From Paludibacterium paludis (GTDB lineage Bacteria; Pseudomonadota; Gammaproteobacteria; Burkholderiales; Chromobacteriaceae): DNA of 64,000 nucleotides. Below the pieces are notes generated by a model. It was given only the letters and a program-made list of their open reading frames with translations. It ran no database searches and was not told the DNA's origin. A program made the translations under genes and the position numbers. Each line of letters starts with the position of its first letter. Within the stretch, counting starts at the first letter, position 1. Positions 1 through 9,311 of the stretch are shown piece after piece. The stretch spans positions 1,488,001-1,552,000 of the forward strand of contig NZ_CP069161.1 of assembly GCF_018802605.1 (NCBI RefSeq), written 5' to 3'.

Positions 1-312
1 GTCGCGGCGTTGTTCGAGCAGCCGGTCGCGCCGCTCCGTCAGCAGATGAAGGAGCTTGAGCGACTGGCTGGCCTCGTCGCGCGCCAGTTCGTAAAGATCG
101 AGAATCTCCCGGATTTCCTGCAGGGAAAGGCCGATCCGCTTGCCGCGCAGGATCAGTTTCAGCCGGGCCCGGTCACGTCGGGAAAACAGCCGCTGGCGGC
201 CCTGGCGGGCAGGTTCGATCAGTCCCTGTTCTTCGTAGAAACGCAAGGTTCGCAGGGTGACGTCAAATTCGCGGGCCAGGTCGGAGATGGAAAAGTGGTC
301 GTGTCGGGGCAT
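1..312 (-). CDS. MerR-family transcriptional regulator, LiuR-like (partial, runs off the window start)
   Basis: The reverse strand encodes 104 residues starting MPRHDHFSISDLAREFDV, a typical MerR winged-helix start, followed by TLRTLRFYEEQGLIEPARQG (recognition helix and wing) and a dimerisation coiled coil. The C-terminal effector part lies outside the window. MerR proteins with this N-terminus that sit next to acyl-CoA ligases or dehydrogenases are usually LiuR-type regulators of branched-chain amino acid and fatty acid catabolism. The divergent gene is an acyl-CoA ligase and a palindrome resembling the LiuR site lies between them, which supports that reading. The exact regulon is inference. 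Confidence 0.8.
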   Translation of the reverse strand, partial: MPRHDHFSISDLAREFDVTLRTLRFYEEQGLIEPARQGRQRLFSRRDRARLKLILRGKRIGLSLQEIREILDLYELARDEASQSLKLLHLLTERRDRLLEQRRD

Positions 313-378
313 GATCGCCGTTTCAGTGTTCAGGACAGTGTGTAGCGTTTTTTCCACGCATAAGGACATTGTATTGAG

Positions 379-393
379 TTTACGTTTACGTAA
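379..393. promoter_or_regulatory. Palindromic operator resembling a LiuR (MerR-type) site
   Basis: TTTACGTTTACGTAA is a near-perfect inverted repeat (TTACGT/ACGTAA) in the 171-bp region shared by the divergent MerR gene and the acyl-CoA ligase. From memory, LiuR sites in proteobacteria have the form TTTACGT-N-ACGTAAA or TTGACGT-N-ACGTCAA. The match and the adjacency to a LiuR-like gene make it the likely operator for both genes. Confidence 0.6.
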
Positions 394-483
394 TAGTAAT
401 TTAGCTCGAAAACCTCAAGACCGGGCAAGCGAACCCGGCTTTTTTATGTGGATGTGTTGCATATAACGGACGGAGAAAACATC

Positions 484-2172
484 ATGACGCAAACAAGTTA
501 CGTGCATGGCGCGCACGAAACGGGGTTGATCGGCCGGACCATCGGGCAATTCTTCGATACGGCGACCCGCGAGCACGGCTCCCGCGACGCCCTGATCGTC
601 AGGCACCAGGCCGTGAGGATGACGTATTCCGAACTGCGCGAGCAGGTCGACCGTCTGGCCTGCTCGCTGATGCGTCTGGGACTCGCGCCGGGCGACCGCA
701 TCGGCATCTGGTCGCAGAACAACGCCGAATGGGTGCTCACCCAATTCGCCACGGCCAAGGCGGGACTCGTGCTGGTCAACATCAATCCCGCCTACCGTCG
801 TTCCGAGCTGGAGTACGCGCTGAACAAGGTGGGATGCCGGGCGCTGATCCTGTCCCCGAGTTTCAAGAGCAGCGATTACGTGGCGATGGTCCGCGATCTC
901 GCGCCGGAACTGGACGGCGCGCTGCCCGGGCAACTGAAGGCGGCTCGCTTGCCCGCGCTTGAAACCGTCATCGTCCTCGGACGCGAGCCGGTCGGGGGAA
1001 TGCTGCCATTCAATGCGCTGCTGGGCGAACCCTCCTCCGAAGAGCGCGCGGCGCTGGAGGTGTTGGGCGAGACCCTGCAATTCGATGATCCGATCAATAT
1101 CCAGTTCACCTCCGGCACCACCGGCCACCCCAAGGGCGCGACCCTGTCGCATCACAATATTCTCAATAATGCGTATTTCTCCGGGGCGGCGATGCGGCTG
1201 ACGCCGGAGGACCGTCTTTGCATTCCGGTGCCGCTGTACCACTGTTTCGGCATGGTGCTGGGCACGCTCGCCTGCCTGTCGCACGGGGCCGCGATGGTGT
1301 TTCCGTCGGAGAGTTTCGACGCGCTCGCCGTGCTGGAAACGGTGGCCGCCGAGCGTTGCACGGCGCTGCACGGTGTGCCGACCATGTTCATCGCCGTTCT
1401 CGATCATCCGGAGTTTGCCCGGTTCGATGTGTCGGCGCTTCGCACCGGCATCATGGCGGGCAGTCCGTGCCCGATCGAAGTGATGAAGCGCGTGGTGGCG
1501 CAATTGCACATGAAGGAAGTCACGATCGGCTACGGCATGACCGAAACCAGCCCGCTGAGTTTCCAGAGCGCATTTGATGATCCTCTGGAAAAGCGCGTGT
1601 CGACGGTCGGACGCATTCACCCGCATGTCGAAGTGAAAGTCGTCGACAACGAGGGCAAGGCCGTGCCCCGCGGCGAAACCGGCGAGCTGTTGACGCGCGG
1701 CTATTCGGTGATGCTCGGCTACTGGGACGACGATGCGAAAACCCGTGATGCCATCGATCCCGCCGGATGGATGCATACCGGCGATCTCGCGGTGATGGAC
1801 GAAGACGGATATTGCAATATTGTCGGCCGGGTCAAGGATATGGTGATCCGCGGCGGCGAGAACATTTATCCGCGCGAGATCGAGGAATTCCTGTACCGGC
1901 ATCCGAAAATCCAGGATGTGCAGGTGATCGGCGTGCCGGACGACAAATTCGGCGAGGAACTGTGCGCCTGGATCCGTCTGCGCGATGGCGAAATGTGCTC
2001 GGAGGAGGATATCCGCGAGTTTTGCCGCGGGGAAATCGCCCATTATAAAATTCCGCGCTACATCGAATTTGTCGACCTCTTTCCCATGACAATCACCGGA
2101 AAAATCCAGAAATTTGTCATGCGTCAGCAAATGAAGGAGAAATTGGGGCTGCGGGAAGCCAAAACCGCCTGA
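484..2172 (+). CDS. AMP-binding acyl-CoA ligase (FadD-like, medium/long chain)
   Basis: This is a 562-residue ANL-superfamily enzyme that would activate a carboxylic acid to its acyl-CoA through an acyl-adenylate. The P-loop [18 protein letters not shown] lies near residue 208, the adenine-binding motif GYGMTETSP near 349, the hinge [22 protein letters not shown] near 448, and the catalytic-lysine motif TITGKIQKF near 538. The ATG at 484 is preferred over an in-frame ATG at 448 because GGAG lies just upstream of 484. It is divergent from the MerR/LiuR-like gene and probably controlled by it. The chain-length preference cannot be read from the sequence; medium- or long-chain fatty acids or branched-chain intermediates all fit. 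Confidence 0.88.
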   Translation: MTQTSYVHGAHETGLIGRTIGQFFDTATREHGSRDALIVRHQAVRMTYSELREQVDRLACSLMRLGLAPGDRIGIWSQNNAEWVLTQFATAKAGLVLVNINPAYRRSELEYALNKVGCRALILSPSFKSSDYVAMVRDLAPELDGALPGQLKAARLPALETVIVLGREPVGGMLPFNALLGEPSSEERAALEVLGETLQFDDPINIQFTSGTTGHPKGATLSHHNILNNAYFSGAAMRLTPEDRLCIPVPLYHCFGMVLGTLACLSHGAAMVFPSESFDALAVLETVAAERCTALHGVPTMFIAVLDHPEFARFDVSALRTGIMAGSPCPIEVMKRVVAQLHMKEVTIGYGMTETSPLSFQSAFDDPLEKRVSTVGRIHPHVEVKVVDNEGKAVPRGETGELLTRGYSVMLGYWDDDAKTRDAIDPAGWMHTGDLAVMDEDGYCNIVGRVKDMVIRGGENIYPREIEEFLYRHPKIQDVQVIGVPDDKFGEELCAWIRLRDGEMCSEEDIREFCRGEIAHYKIPRYIEFVDLFPMTITGKIQKFVMRQQMKEKLGLREAKTA

Positions 2173-2229
2173 CGGGGCTATTCTCTCATTGGTACAATGC
2201 CTGCCAGCAACCATCTAGAGGATTCGATC

Positions 2230-2889
2230 ATGAGCCAAACCGTCTTTACCGATGACGATCTGATGCGTCTGGACGAACTGCTTGGCGGGTTCGCCGAGGC
2301 GGGCAGTACCATGCGGGTGGACGAAGCGCAGGCTTTTTTCACGGCGCTTATTACCGGGCCGGATGCCGTCGATCCCGACCTGTGGTGGGAGGAAGTGATC
2401 GGGGACGCCGTTTTCGAGAACGACGAGGACGAGCAGACAGTGCGCGCGCTTCTCGAAAAACTCTGGACTTCGACGGCCGACGAGCTGGCCGACGGCGACG
2501 GCGTGGATCTGATCCTCTATCCGGACGAGAACGACCAGGACGATTACTGGACCTGGTGCAACGCCTACCTGTACGCGCTGGAAGTGGTGCCGACCGACTG
2601 GTACGACGTCGAGGACGAGGGCTTCGACGAGATGATGTACCCGATCTTCGCGCTGGGCGGCCTCTTTGACGAAGAGGACGGCAAGGAGCCATTGGTCAGC
2701 TTCACGGCCGCGGAAATCGAGGCCATGAAGCAGGAGTTGCCCGATGCCATCGCCGCCGCATGGCGCTACTGGAACGCGAAAAAACAGACGCCGGACACCA
2801 TCCGCCGCGAAGGCGACAAGGTCGGCCGCAACGATCCGTGCCCGTGCGGCAGCGGCAAGAAGTACAAGGCCTGCTGCGGCAAGTCCTGA
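2230..2889 (+). CDS. UPF0149/YecA-family protein with C-terminal SEC-C zinc motif
   Basis: The 219-residue protein begins [20 protein letters not shown], has an acidic helical UPF0149/YgfB-type domain, and ends in a SEC-C zinc-binding motif, [18 protein letters not shown] (Cys-X-Cys-X8-Cys-Cys). SEC-C tails occur on SecA and on many small cytoplasmic proteins and are thought to mediate zinc-dependent protein or ribosome contacts. A start at 2197 is possible, but AGAGGA precedes the ATG at 2230. A strong terminator follows, so it looks monocistronic. Its precise role is unknown. Confidence 0.8.
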   Translation: MSQTVFTDDDLMRLDELLGGFAEAGSTMRVDEAQAFFTALITGPDAVDPDLWWEEVIGDAVFENDEDEQTVRALLEKLWTSTADELADGDGVDLILYPDENDQDDYWTWCNAYLYALEVVPTDWYDVEDEGFDEMMYPIFALGGLFDEEDGKEPLVSFTAAEIEAMKQELPDAIAAAWRYWNAKKQTPDTIRREGDKVGRNDPCPCGSGKKYKACCGKS

Positions 2890-2910
2890 TTCGCGGCATG
2901 CAGTGATCAT

Positions 2911-2945
2911 CCGGCCCGGAGCGAAAGTTCCGGGCCGGTTTTTTT
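2911..2945 (+). terminator. Rho-independent terminator
   Basis: Ten-base stem CCGGCCCGGA / TCCGGGCCGG with an 8-nt loop, followed directly by a run of seven T residues. It lies just downstream of the YecA-like gene on the plus strand and also separates it from the convergent MocR gene. Confidence 0.9.
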
Positions 2946-2963
2946 GTCTCGCGGTCCGGCGCG

Positions 2964-4493
2964 TTACCGGCTCAGCGCGCGCAGCACCTCGCCCAGTTTT
3001 TTGACGGCGTTTTCCATTTCGTTCGGGGTGTGGGCGGCGAATCCCATGAGAAATCCGGCGGCGGGCGAGGCCGACAGATGCAGGGCGGACAGCCCCTGCA
3101 GATCGATGCCCGCCCGCGCGGCCGCGGCCACGGCTTCGCGTTCGGGAGTGTCGCGCTTGAAGAGGCATGGCATCTGCATGCCTCCGGACGGCACCACCGG
3201 TTCGAGAAACTCCGTCAGGTACGCGCGCACGAGTTCGGCCAGGATGTCGCGCCGCCTGGCGTAGACGCCGCGCAGGTTTCGCACGTGCGCGCCGAAATGG
3301 CCACCCTCGATGAAACGCGCGAGCGTCAGCTGCGGGATCGGCGCGCTGTGCCCGTCCAGCAGGGTCCGCGCCACGGTCATGGGCGCCACGAGCGGCGCGG
3401 GCAGAATCATGTAGCCGATGCGCAGCCCGGGAAACAGGGACTTGCTGAAGGTGCCGATGTACAGCGTCCGGTCGTGAGGGTCGAGCCCCTGCACGCAGGC
3501 CACCGGTTTGCCCGCATAGTGGAACTCGCTATCGTAGTCGTCCTCGATGATCCACCCCTGCCGCTCCCGCGCCCATTCGATGATGGCCAGCCGCCGCTCC
3601 AGGGACAATGTCGTTCCGGAGGGAAACTGATGCGAGGGCGTGAGAAATACGGCCTTGGGCGCTTGGGAGCTATCGCGCAATCGCTCGACCATCATGCCCT
3701 GGCGGTCGACCGGCACGGGCACGCACTGCAGACCCGCCGCCTCGAAGGCTTTGCGCGCGCCATGATAGCCGGGGTCTTCGATAAAAATCCGCTCGCCGGC
3801 ATCCAGCAGCACCGTGGCGCACAGGGTCAGCGCCTGTTGCGAGCTGGTGAGCACCAGCACCTGGTCGGGCTGCGCGCGCGCGCCGCGTTCAAGATTGACG
3901 TAGTCCGCTATCGCGCGCCGCAACGGTTCCATTCCCTGCGGCGGGCTGTGCAGCAATGCCCTGGCGCCATATTCTTTCACCACCTGTCTTTCCAGACGTT
4001 CCCAGGTCTGGATCGGAAATCCGCGCGTTTCGGGGACGCCCGGGGCGAACGGGCGCGGTGCCAGAAAATCGCGCACTCCGCCGCCTTGCAGCATGGCCGT
4101 TCCGCGCCGGCTGAGCATCGCTTCGGGGCTTGGCGCGGCAGAAGGCCGAAGGGCGCGGCGCGGAGGCGAGCATTTCACCCGGTCCGAAACAAAGCTGCCG
4201 CTGCCGGTACGCCGTTCGATGAATCCTTCCGCATGCAATTGGCCGTAGGCGGTCTCGACGGTATCGCGCGAGACGCCCAGCGATTTCGCCAGCGCGCGCG
4301 AGGCGGGCAGCGGTTTGCCCGCGGCCAGCGCCCCGTCGAGAATCAATTGCCGGATCGCGCGCTGAATGCGCGCGTGCCTTGGCAAGGCGCCGTGCGCCGG
4401 GTCGGCCATCCAGGCTTTGACGGATTCGAGTTGGGCGTGCTTGAACAATTGGTCTGTATCTCTTGATGAAAGTGGCAGGGCTTTGCCGGCCAT
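2964..4493 (-). CDS. MocR/PdxR-type GntR regulator with aminotransferase-fold domain
   Basis: The 509-residue protein has an N-terminal GntR winged helix (RIQRAIRQLILDGALAAGKPLPASRALAKSLGVSRDTVETAYGQL) fused to a fold-type I aminotransferase domain. The PLP-binding lysine is in IGTFSKSLFPGLRIGYM (about K351), and VFLTPSHQFPSGTTLS and EDDYDSEF match the family. MocR proteins sense PLP or PLP-amine adducts and usually act on the divergent gene. Here that gene is a BenE-like transporter followed by YggS and GlyA, two more PLP proteins. The start at 4493 matches the usual length; an upstream ATG at 4643 would overlap the divergent gene. Confidence 0.88.
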   Translation of the reverse strand: MAGKALPLSSRDTDQLFKHAQLESVKAWMADPAHGALPRHARIQRAIRQLILDGALAAGKPLPASRALAKSLGVSRDTVETAYGQLHAEGFIERRTGSGSFVSDRVKCSPPRRALRPSAAPSPEAMLSRRGTAMLQGGGVRDFLAPRPFAPGVPETRGFPIQTWERLERQVVKEYGARALLHSPPQGMEPLRRAIADYVNLERGARAQPDQVLVLTSSQQALTLCATVLLDAGERIFIEDPGYHGARKAFEAAGLQCVPVPVDRQGMMVERLRDSSQAPKAVFLTPSHQFPSGTTLSLERRLAIIEWARERQGWIIEDDYDSEFHYAGKPVACVQGLDPHDRTLYIGTFSKSLFPGLRIGYMILPAPLVAPMTVARTLLDGHSAPIPQLTLARFIEGGHFGAHVRNLRGVYARRRDILAELVRAYLTEFLEPVVPSGGMQMPCLFKRDTPEREAVAAAARAGIDLQGLSALHLSASPAAGFLMGFAAHTPNEMENAVKKLGEVLRALSR

Positions 4494-4501
4494 TTTAGCG
4501 G

Positions 4502-4517
4502 TATAAATCCGTTTATC
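4502..4517. promoter_or_regulatory. Short dyad between divergent MocR gene and BenE-like transporter
   Basis: TATAAATCCGTTTATC is an imperfect inverted repeat (TATAAA-N4-TTTATC) centred in the 64-bp divergent intergenic space. Its position suits a MocR operator or overlapping -10 elements. This is inference from symmetry and position only. Confidence 0.35.
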
Positions 4518-4557
4518 AAACGATCTCGCCCGCGCATCCAGGAGCCGCAAACCCGCC

Positions 4558-5790
4558 ATGTCGTCCACCGTCCCTTCTTCGTCCATTCGCCTGAGCGACC
4601 TTGTCCATCCCGTCGTGGCGGGCCTGATCTCGGTCATCGTCAATTACGGCGGCACCTTCATTCTCGTCTTTCAGGCCGCCAGGGCGGCCGGCCTCGAGCC
4701 CGCGCTGACGGCTTCGTGGGTATGGTCCGTGTCGATCGGCGTGGGAACGACGGGGCTTGTCCTCAGCGTGCTTTCCCGGGAGCCGGTCATCACCGCCTGG
4801 TCCACCCCCGCGGCCGCCTTTCTCGTTACGGCGCTGGCGACCACGCCCTATGCCGAAGCCGTGGGCGCTTATCTGGTCTCGGCGGCCGCCTTCGTCGCGC
4901 TTGGCCTGTCGGGCTGTTTCGAACGGGTGATCCGGCTGATTCCGCCGGGCGTGGCCTCGGGATTGCTGGCTGGCATCCTGCTGCAATTCGGCATTGGAGC
5001 TTTTGGCGGCATGAGCGTCGATCCCGCGCTGGCCGGCATGCTGATTGCCGCCTACGTGACGTTCAAGCGTTTCACGGCGCGTTACGCGGTGGTCGGCATT
5101 CTGACGCTGGGGCTCGCTTACCTGCTTATCCGGGGACAGGTCGATCTGTCGGGGCTGGCGCTGAAGCTTGCCGCTCCGGTGTTCACCATGCCGGCGTTTT
5201 CGTTCAACAGCCTGCTGAGCGTGGCGTTGCCGCTGTTCCTGATCACGCTGACCGGCCAGTACATGCCCGGCATGCTGGTGTTGCGTAACGACGGCTTCAA
5301 GACCAGCGCCAATCCCATTGTGGCCGTGACCGGACTGGGCTCGCTGCTGATGGCGCCATTCGGGTCGCATGCTTTCAATATCGCCGCGATCACCGCGGCG
5401 ATCTGCACCGGCCGCGAAGCGCACGAAGATCCATCCCGGCGCTGGATCGCCGGCGTCGCGGCGGGCCTCTTCTATATCCTCGTCGGCGTGTTCGGCGTGA
5501 CGCTCGCCGCGGTTTTCATGGCGTTTCCGCCGACCTTCATTACCACCCTGGCCGGCCTCGCCTTGCTGGGCACCATTGGCGGGAGCCTCGCCAATGCGCT
5601 GGCCGATGCGAAGACCCGCGAGGCGGCGCTGATCACATTTCTTGCCGCGGCCGCCAACATCACGCTGTTCGGCGTCGGGGGGGCGTTCTGGGGGGTGTTG
5701 ATCGGTCTGGCGGCCTACGCGGGACTCAACGGCCGTTTGCCGCGATTTGCCCCGCGACCCGTTACTGTCAGGAAAGGAGCCGATTCATGA
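4558..5790 (+). CDS. benE: BenE-family (benzoate/H+ symporter-like) membrane transporter
   Basis: A 410-residue polytopic membrane protein with about 11-12 hydrophobic segments and the BenE-family pattern: VVAGLISVIVNYGGTFILVFQAA at the N-terminus, SREPVITAWSTPAAAFL, and FGSHAFNIAAITAAICTG in the middle. Members are called benzoate:proton symporters, but few substrates are proven. The gene is preceded by AGGAG and overlaps yggS by 4 nt (ATGA), so the two are translationally coupled. No aromatic catabolism genes are nearby. With MocR, YggS and GlyA as neighbours, a B6-, amino-acid- or amine-related substrate is at least as plausible as benzoate. Confidence 0.8.
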   Translation: MSSTVPSSSIRLSDLVHPVVAGLISVIVNYGGTFILVFQAARAAGLEPALTASWVWSVSIGVGTTGLVLSVLSREPVITAWSTPAAAFLVTALATTPYAEAVGAYLVSAAAFVALGLSGCFERVIRLIPPGVASGLLAGILLQFGIGAFGGMSVDPALAGMLIAAYVTFKRFTARYAVVGILTLGLAYLLIRGQVDLSGLALKLAAPVFTMPAFSFNSLLSVALPLFLITLTGQYMPGMLVLRNDGFKTSANPIVAVTGLGSLLMAPFGSHAFNIAAITAAICTGREAHEDPSRRWIAGVAAGLFYILVGVFGVTLAAVFMAFPPTFITTLAGLALLGTIGGSLANALADAKTREAALITFLAAAANITLFGVGGAFWGVLIGLAAYAGLNGRLPRFAPRPVTVRKGADS

Positions 5791-6587
5791 CTATTTCGTC
5801 CATCACCCAGACTTCACACGACCGGCATGGCCGTTATCCGCAAGCGCTTTGCGTCGAGGATTTACGGCGCAATCTTGACACGGTGCGGGCGCGCATCGCC
5901 GAAGCCTGCCGGCGCGCCGGCCGCGACCCGGGCGACGTGCGCTTGCTGCCGGTCAGCAAAACCATCGACGAGGCGCGTATCCGCCTGGCTCATGCTGCCG
6001 GCTGCCGTCTGCTGGGCGAGAACAAGGTGCAGGAAGCTCACCGCAAATGGGAGGCGATGGCCGACCTGACCGATCTGCGCTGGTCGGTCATCGGTCATCT
6101 GCAAACCAACAAGGCAAGGCAGGTGGCGCGCTTCGCCGCCGAGTTCCAGGCTCTGGACAGCCTGCGCGTCGCCCGGGCGCTGGATCGCCACCTGCAGGCC
6201 GAGGGCCGCGCGCTCGATGTCTTCGTGCAGGTCAATACCTCCGGGGAAGCCAGCAAGTACGGTCTCGCGCCCGACGATGCGCCGGCCTTCATCGCGGCCT
6301 TGCCCGACTTCTCCTCCTTGCGGGTGCGCGGACTGATGACCCTTGCGCTGTTTTCCAGCGAGGCCGACCGTGTGCGTGAATGCTTCGCGCGATTGCGCGA
6401 GCTGCGCGACCGGTTGCGCCAGTGCGCCCCGGATGGCATCGGGCTGGATGAACTGTCGATGGGCATGTCCGGCGATTTCGAGATCGCCATCGAAGAGGGC
6501 GCCACCGTGGTGCGGGTCGGCCAGGCGATTTTCGGAGCCAGGGCGTTGCCGGACAGTTATTACTGGCCCGCCGGCGGCGATGCATGA
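5787..6587 (+). CDS. yggS: YggS/PLPBP-family pyridoxal phosphate homeostasis protein
   Basis: A 266-residue single-domain alanine-racemase-fold protein. The PLP lysine is in LLPVSKTIDEARI (about K58), and LGENKVQEAHRKWE, WSVIGHLQTNKARQVARF and ELSMGMSGDFEIAIEEGATVVRVGQAIFG are family signatures. These proteins bind PLP without known catalysis and buffer cellular vitamin B6. The gene is usually beside proC/pilT or yggT; here it is coupled by a 4-nt overlap to a BenE-like transporter. The 16-18 residue N-terminal extension before YPQALCVEDL is slightly long for the family. Confidence 0.9.
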   Translation: MTISSITQTSHDRHGRYPQALCVEDLRRNLDTVRARIAEACRRAGRDPGDVRLLPVSKTIDEARIRLAHAAGCRLLGENKVQEAHRKWEAMADLTDLRWSVIGHLQTNKARQVARFAAEFQALDSLRVARALDRHLQAEGRALDVFVQVNTSGEASKYGLAPDDAPAFIAALPDFSSLRVRGLMTLALFSSEADRVRECFARLRELRDRLRQCAPDGIGLDELSMGMSGDFEIAIEEGATVVRVGQAIFGARALPDSYYWPAGGDA

Positions 6588-6658
6588 ACGACCTTCGCCG
6601 CCCGACCCGCCCGGGAGCCGCGGCGGCCGGGATTCTCTGATTATCAGGATGACTGAAC

Positions 6659-7924
6659 ATGCATGAAACAGACGCAATGCTTGCAACATTCGATCCGGAG
6701 CTGGCCGAGGCGATCCGGCGCGAAGCGCTACGCCAGGAAGAGCACATCGAATTGATCGCTTCCGAGAACTACGCCAGTCCGTGCGTCATGGCGGTCCAGA
6801 ATTCGGTATTCACCAACAAATACGCGGAAGGCTATCCCGGCAAGCGCTATTACAGCGGCTGCGATAATGTGGATATTGCCGAACGGCTGGCCCTTGAGAG
6901 GGTCAAGGCGCTTTTCGGCTGCGATTACGCCAATGTCCAGCCCCATGCCGGCGCTCAGGCCAACGCGGCGGTGTTTCTGGCGTTGACCCGCCCAGGCGAT
7001 ACGGTGATGGGCATGAACCTGGCTCAGGGCGGTCACCTGACCCATGGCAATCCGGCCAATTTTTCCGGGCGGCATTACACGATCGTGCCCTATGGCCTCG
7101 ATGCCGGCACAGGACTCATCGATTATGACGCGATGGAGCGCACCGCGCTGGCGTGCCGCCCGAAATTGCTCATCGGCGGGTTTTCGGCGTACTCGCGCTT
7201 CGCCGACTGGGAACGCATGCGCGCCATCGCCGACAAGGCCGGCGCGATGTTCTGGGTGGACATGGCCCATGTGGCCGGGCTGGTGGCGGCGGGCGAGTAT
7301 CCGGATCCCCTGCCGCATGCCCATGTGGTGACCAGTACGACCCACAAGACACTGCGCGGGCCGCGCGGCGGCATCATTCTGTCGCGGGGGCAAGCGCCGG
7401 ATTTCTATAAAAAACTCGATTCCGCGGTGTTTCCCGGCACGCAGGGCGGGCCGCTGATGCATGTGATCGCGGCCAAGGCCGTGGCCTTCAGGGAGGCGCT
7501 GGCTCCGGAATTCAAGACCTATCAGAAACAGGTTGTGGCCAATGCCCGCGCCATGGCCGCCGTGCTCCGGCAACGCGGCTACCCGATTGTCTCCGGCGGC
7601 ACCGACAACCATCTGATGCTCATCGATCTTTCGGCGAAACCCTATACCGGCCGGGATGCGGACGAGGCGCTGAGCCGCGCCGGCATGACTGCCAACAAGA
7701 ATTCGGTACCCGACGACCGGCGCTCGCCGCAGGTCACGTCCGGACTGCGCATCGGCACGCCGGCCGTGACTACCCGGGGCTTCGGTGTTGCCGAGTGCGA
7801 GCAGGTGGCCGGCTGGCTGTGCGATGTGCTGGATGCGCTTGAGGAAGGTGGCAGCGGCACGGTGACGGCGCGGATTCGGGAACAGGCCGCGTCGCTGTGC
7901 CGGCGTTTTCCCGTTTACGTGTGA
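6659..7924 (+). CDS. glyA: Serine hydroxymethyltransferase
   Basis: A 421-residue PLP enzyme that interconverts serine plus tetrahydrofolate with glycine plus 5,10-methylene-THF. Visible signatures are [28 protein letters not shown], the aldehyde-binding [15 protein letters not shown], and [13 protein letters not shown] with the PLP lysine (about K230). It starts 71 nt after yggS behind AGGA and probably shares its transcript. It could be a second GlyA paralogue specialised for another beta-hydroxy amino acid (for example a threonine or phenylserine aldolase-like role), which the sequence alone cannot settle. Confidence 0.9.
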   Translation: MHETDAMLATFDPELAEAIRREALRQEEHIELIASENYASPCVMAVQNSVFTNKYAEGYPGKRYYSGCDNVDIAERLALERVKALFGCDYANVQPHAGAQANAAVFLALTRPGDTVMGMNLAQGGHLTHGNPANFSGRHYTIVPYGLDAGTGLIDYDAMERTALACRPKLLIGGFSAYSRFADWERMRAIADKAGAMFWVDMAHVAGLVAAGEYPDPLPHAHVVTSTTHKTLRGPRGGIILSRGQAPDFYKKLDSAVFPGTQGGPLMHVIAAKAVAFREALAPEFKTYQKQVVANARAMAAVLRQRGYPIVSGGTDNHLMLIDLSAKPYTGRDADEALSRAGMTANKNSVPDDRRSPQVTSGLRIGTPAVTTRGFGVAECEQVAGWLCDVLDALEEGGSGTVTARIREQAASLCRRFPVYV

Positions 7925-7932
7925 CCGGCTGG

Positions 7933-7954
7933 CGGCGCGGATCAGTCCGCGCCG
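7933..7954. terminator. Hairpin between convergent glyA and astacin-like gene
   Basis: Perfect 9-bp stem CGGCGCGGA-TCAG-TCCGCGCCG, overlapping the last codons of the astacin-like gene. There is no T-tract on either side, so it may act as a bidirectional 3'-end stabiliser rather than a strong intrinsic terminator. Confidence 0.5.
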
Positions 7955-9201
7955 GTCTGCCAGCGCCACAACGGGCCCAGCGACGAGGGCAGCATGGCGT
8001 CGCCGCTACCGCGCAAATGGCGCATCGCGAGCTTGCCCTGAGCGGTTCGGATCAGCCCGTAATTGTGCAGATGGCGCGAAGTCAGCATGTTGTCCTGAAA
8101 GGCCCAGATCTGCCGGTGCTGGGTTGTACATGGGGCAAGACGCGGCGGACTCTGATCCGCTTTGTCCGGCATCGTCAGGCACAGGCCGGGAGCCGCGTCC
8201 GTCCGGAGACGGAATTGGGCATCCCAGCGCCAGCGCGGCGTGTCCGGTTCGCAGCGGACCAGAGCGGGAATCGGCGTCGAGGTCCCCGCCGCCAGCCCGA
8301 GGCAAGCCTCGCCGCCCGGCGTGGTCAGTGCGCCCGCTTGTCCCTCGCGAGGCAGCGAGGCGTCTTTCGCCCGGCGCGCGGCGCCGGGGTACAACGATGC
8401 CAGTTGCGCCACATCCCCGTCGGACAGCCATTGCGGATGGTAATGAGGCGCCGTCGACACGGAGCGCAGGTCGAATCCGGCGCGCAGGTGAGGGTCGTAG
8501 TGCATCACTGATTCGAGGTCGTAACCCGGCCTCGCCTTGCGCGCTTGCGCGAGGTGGTCGCTTTGCCAGTCGATGGCCGATGCAAGGTCCATGGATCCTT
8601 CCCTGAGGAACGGTGGCGCGGCAGGTGAGGCGGGACGCTGGTGCGCATGCTGCAATCCCAGCGTATGGCCGAGGTGGTGCAGGGTGTCGGTCAGCGAAAC
8701 CATGCAGTCCGCATTCATGGTGATGGCTTGGGCTCCGCCGACCTTGCCCAGGCGGGAGACGCATTCGCCGCCGCCGCGTTCGAACCGGACGTAGTGGTTT
8801 TCCTGACGGCGCGGGACGAAGCGGATGCCGGTTTGCAGCCGGTAGAGCGCCATGGCCTGGCGCACCACGCGCCGGCCCTCCTCGTTGTAGCTGTCGTCGA
8901 ACGCGTAGGGGATGCTGTCGCCGTGCCAGAGTTTGGCCGGCGCATTGCCGCCGGGCGCCGCGCGCTTGCCTTTCACTCGCTCGGGCCGCCAGCCTGAGAG
9001 CCCTTGCGCTTCAATGCCGTGCCATTGCCCGAGCACGATGTCGTCGATGAGCGCCATCCCGTCGACGATGCGTACCGGGACGTCGCGCAAGGTATCGTTG
9101 TCGCGGACCCAGGCGGGATGTTCGCCGGACAGGGCGGTGCCGGCGAGCGTGAGGCACAGCAGACCGGCCAGTGCCGTGCGGTTGCCAGAAGATGTCATCA
9201 T
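7942..9201 (-). CDS. Secreted astacin-like (M12A) protein with degenerate active site and C-terminal lectin-like domain
   Basis: A 419-residue exported protein with a signal peptide (MMTSSGNRTALAGLLCLTLAGTALS). The middle shows the astacin fold: LWHGDSIPYAFDD, AMALYRLQTGIRFVPR, NADCMVSLTDTLHHLGHTLGLQHAHQRP and the Met-turn SVMHYDP. The zinc motif should read HExxHxxGxxHE, but here it is H175-H-L-G-H-T-L-G-L-Q-H185-A: the three zinc histidines are kept while the catalytic Glu is His176 and the following family Glu is Ala186. The last 120 residues (CLGLAAG...LVRC...RWRWD...LCLTMP...LAPC...QIWAF) resemble a ricin-B/beta-trefoil lectin. It is probably a zinc-binding, carbohydrate-targeting protein with little or no protease activity. 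Confidence 0.75.
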   Translation of the reverse strand: MMTSSGNRTALAGLLCLTLAGTALSGEHPAWVRDNDTLRDVPVRIVDGMALIDDIVLGQWHGIEAQGLSGWRPERVKGKRAAPGGNAPAKLWHGDSIPYAFDDSYNEEGRRVVRQAMALYRLQTGIRFVPRRQENHYVRFERGGGECVSRLGKVGGAQAITMNADCMVSLTDTLHHLGHTLGLQHAHQRPASPAAPPFLREGSMDLASAIDWQSDHLAQARKARPGYDLESVMHYDPHLRAGFDLRSVSTAPHYHPQWLSDGDVAQLASLYPGAARRAKDASLPREGQAGALTTPGGEACLGLAAGTSTPIPALVRCEPDTPRWRWDAQFRLRTDAAPGLCLTMPDKADQSPPRLAPCTTQHRQIWAFQDNMLTSRHLHNYGLIRTAQGKLAMRHLRGSGDAMLPSSLGPLWRWQTGAD

Positions 9202-9311
9202 GAGCTGATCGGGTATGAACTGAAAACCCCGTATTTAAGCTTGGGGTCCCGGATCTGATCAGTCAGTATCTTCCGGTTGTTTCGCAGGATGATTCCCGGA
9301 GGCGCGCGCCG

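Noticed and set aside
415..2214. A 599-codon minus-strand frame opposite the acyl-CoA ligase
   Set aside because: No domain features; the plus strand has all ANL-superfamily motifs.
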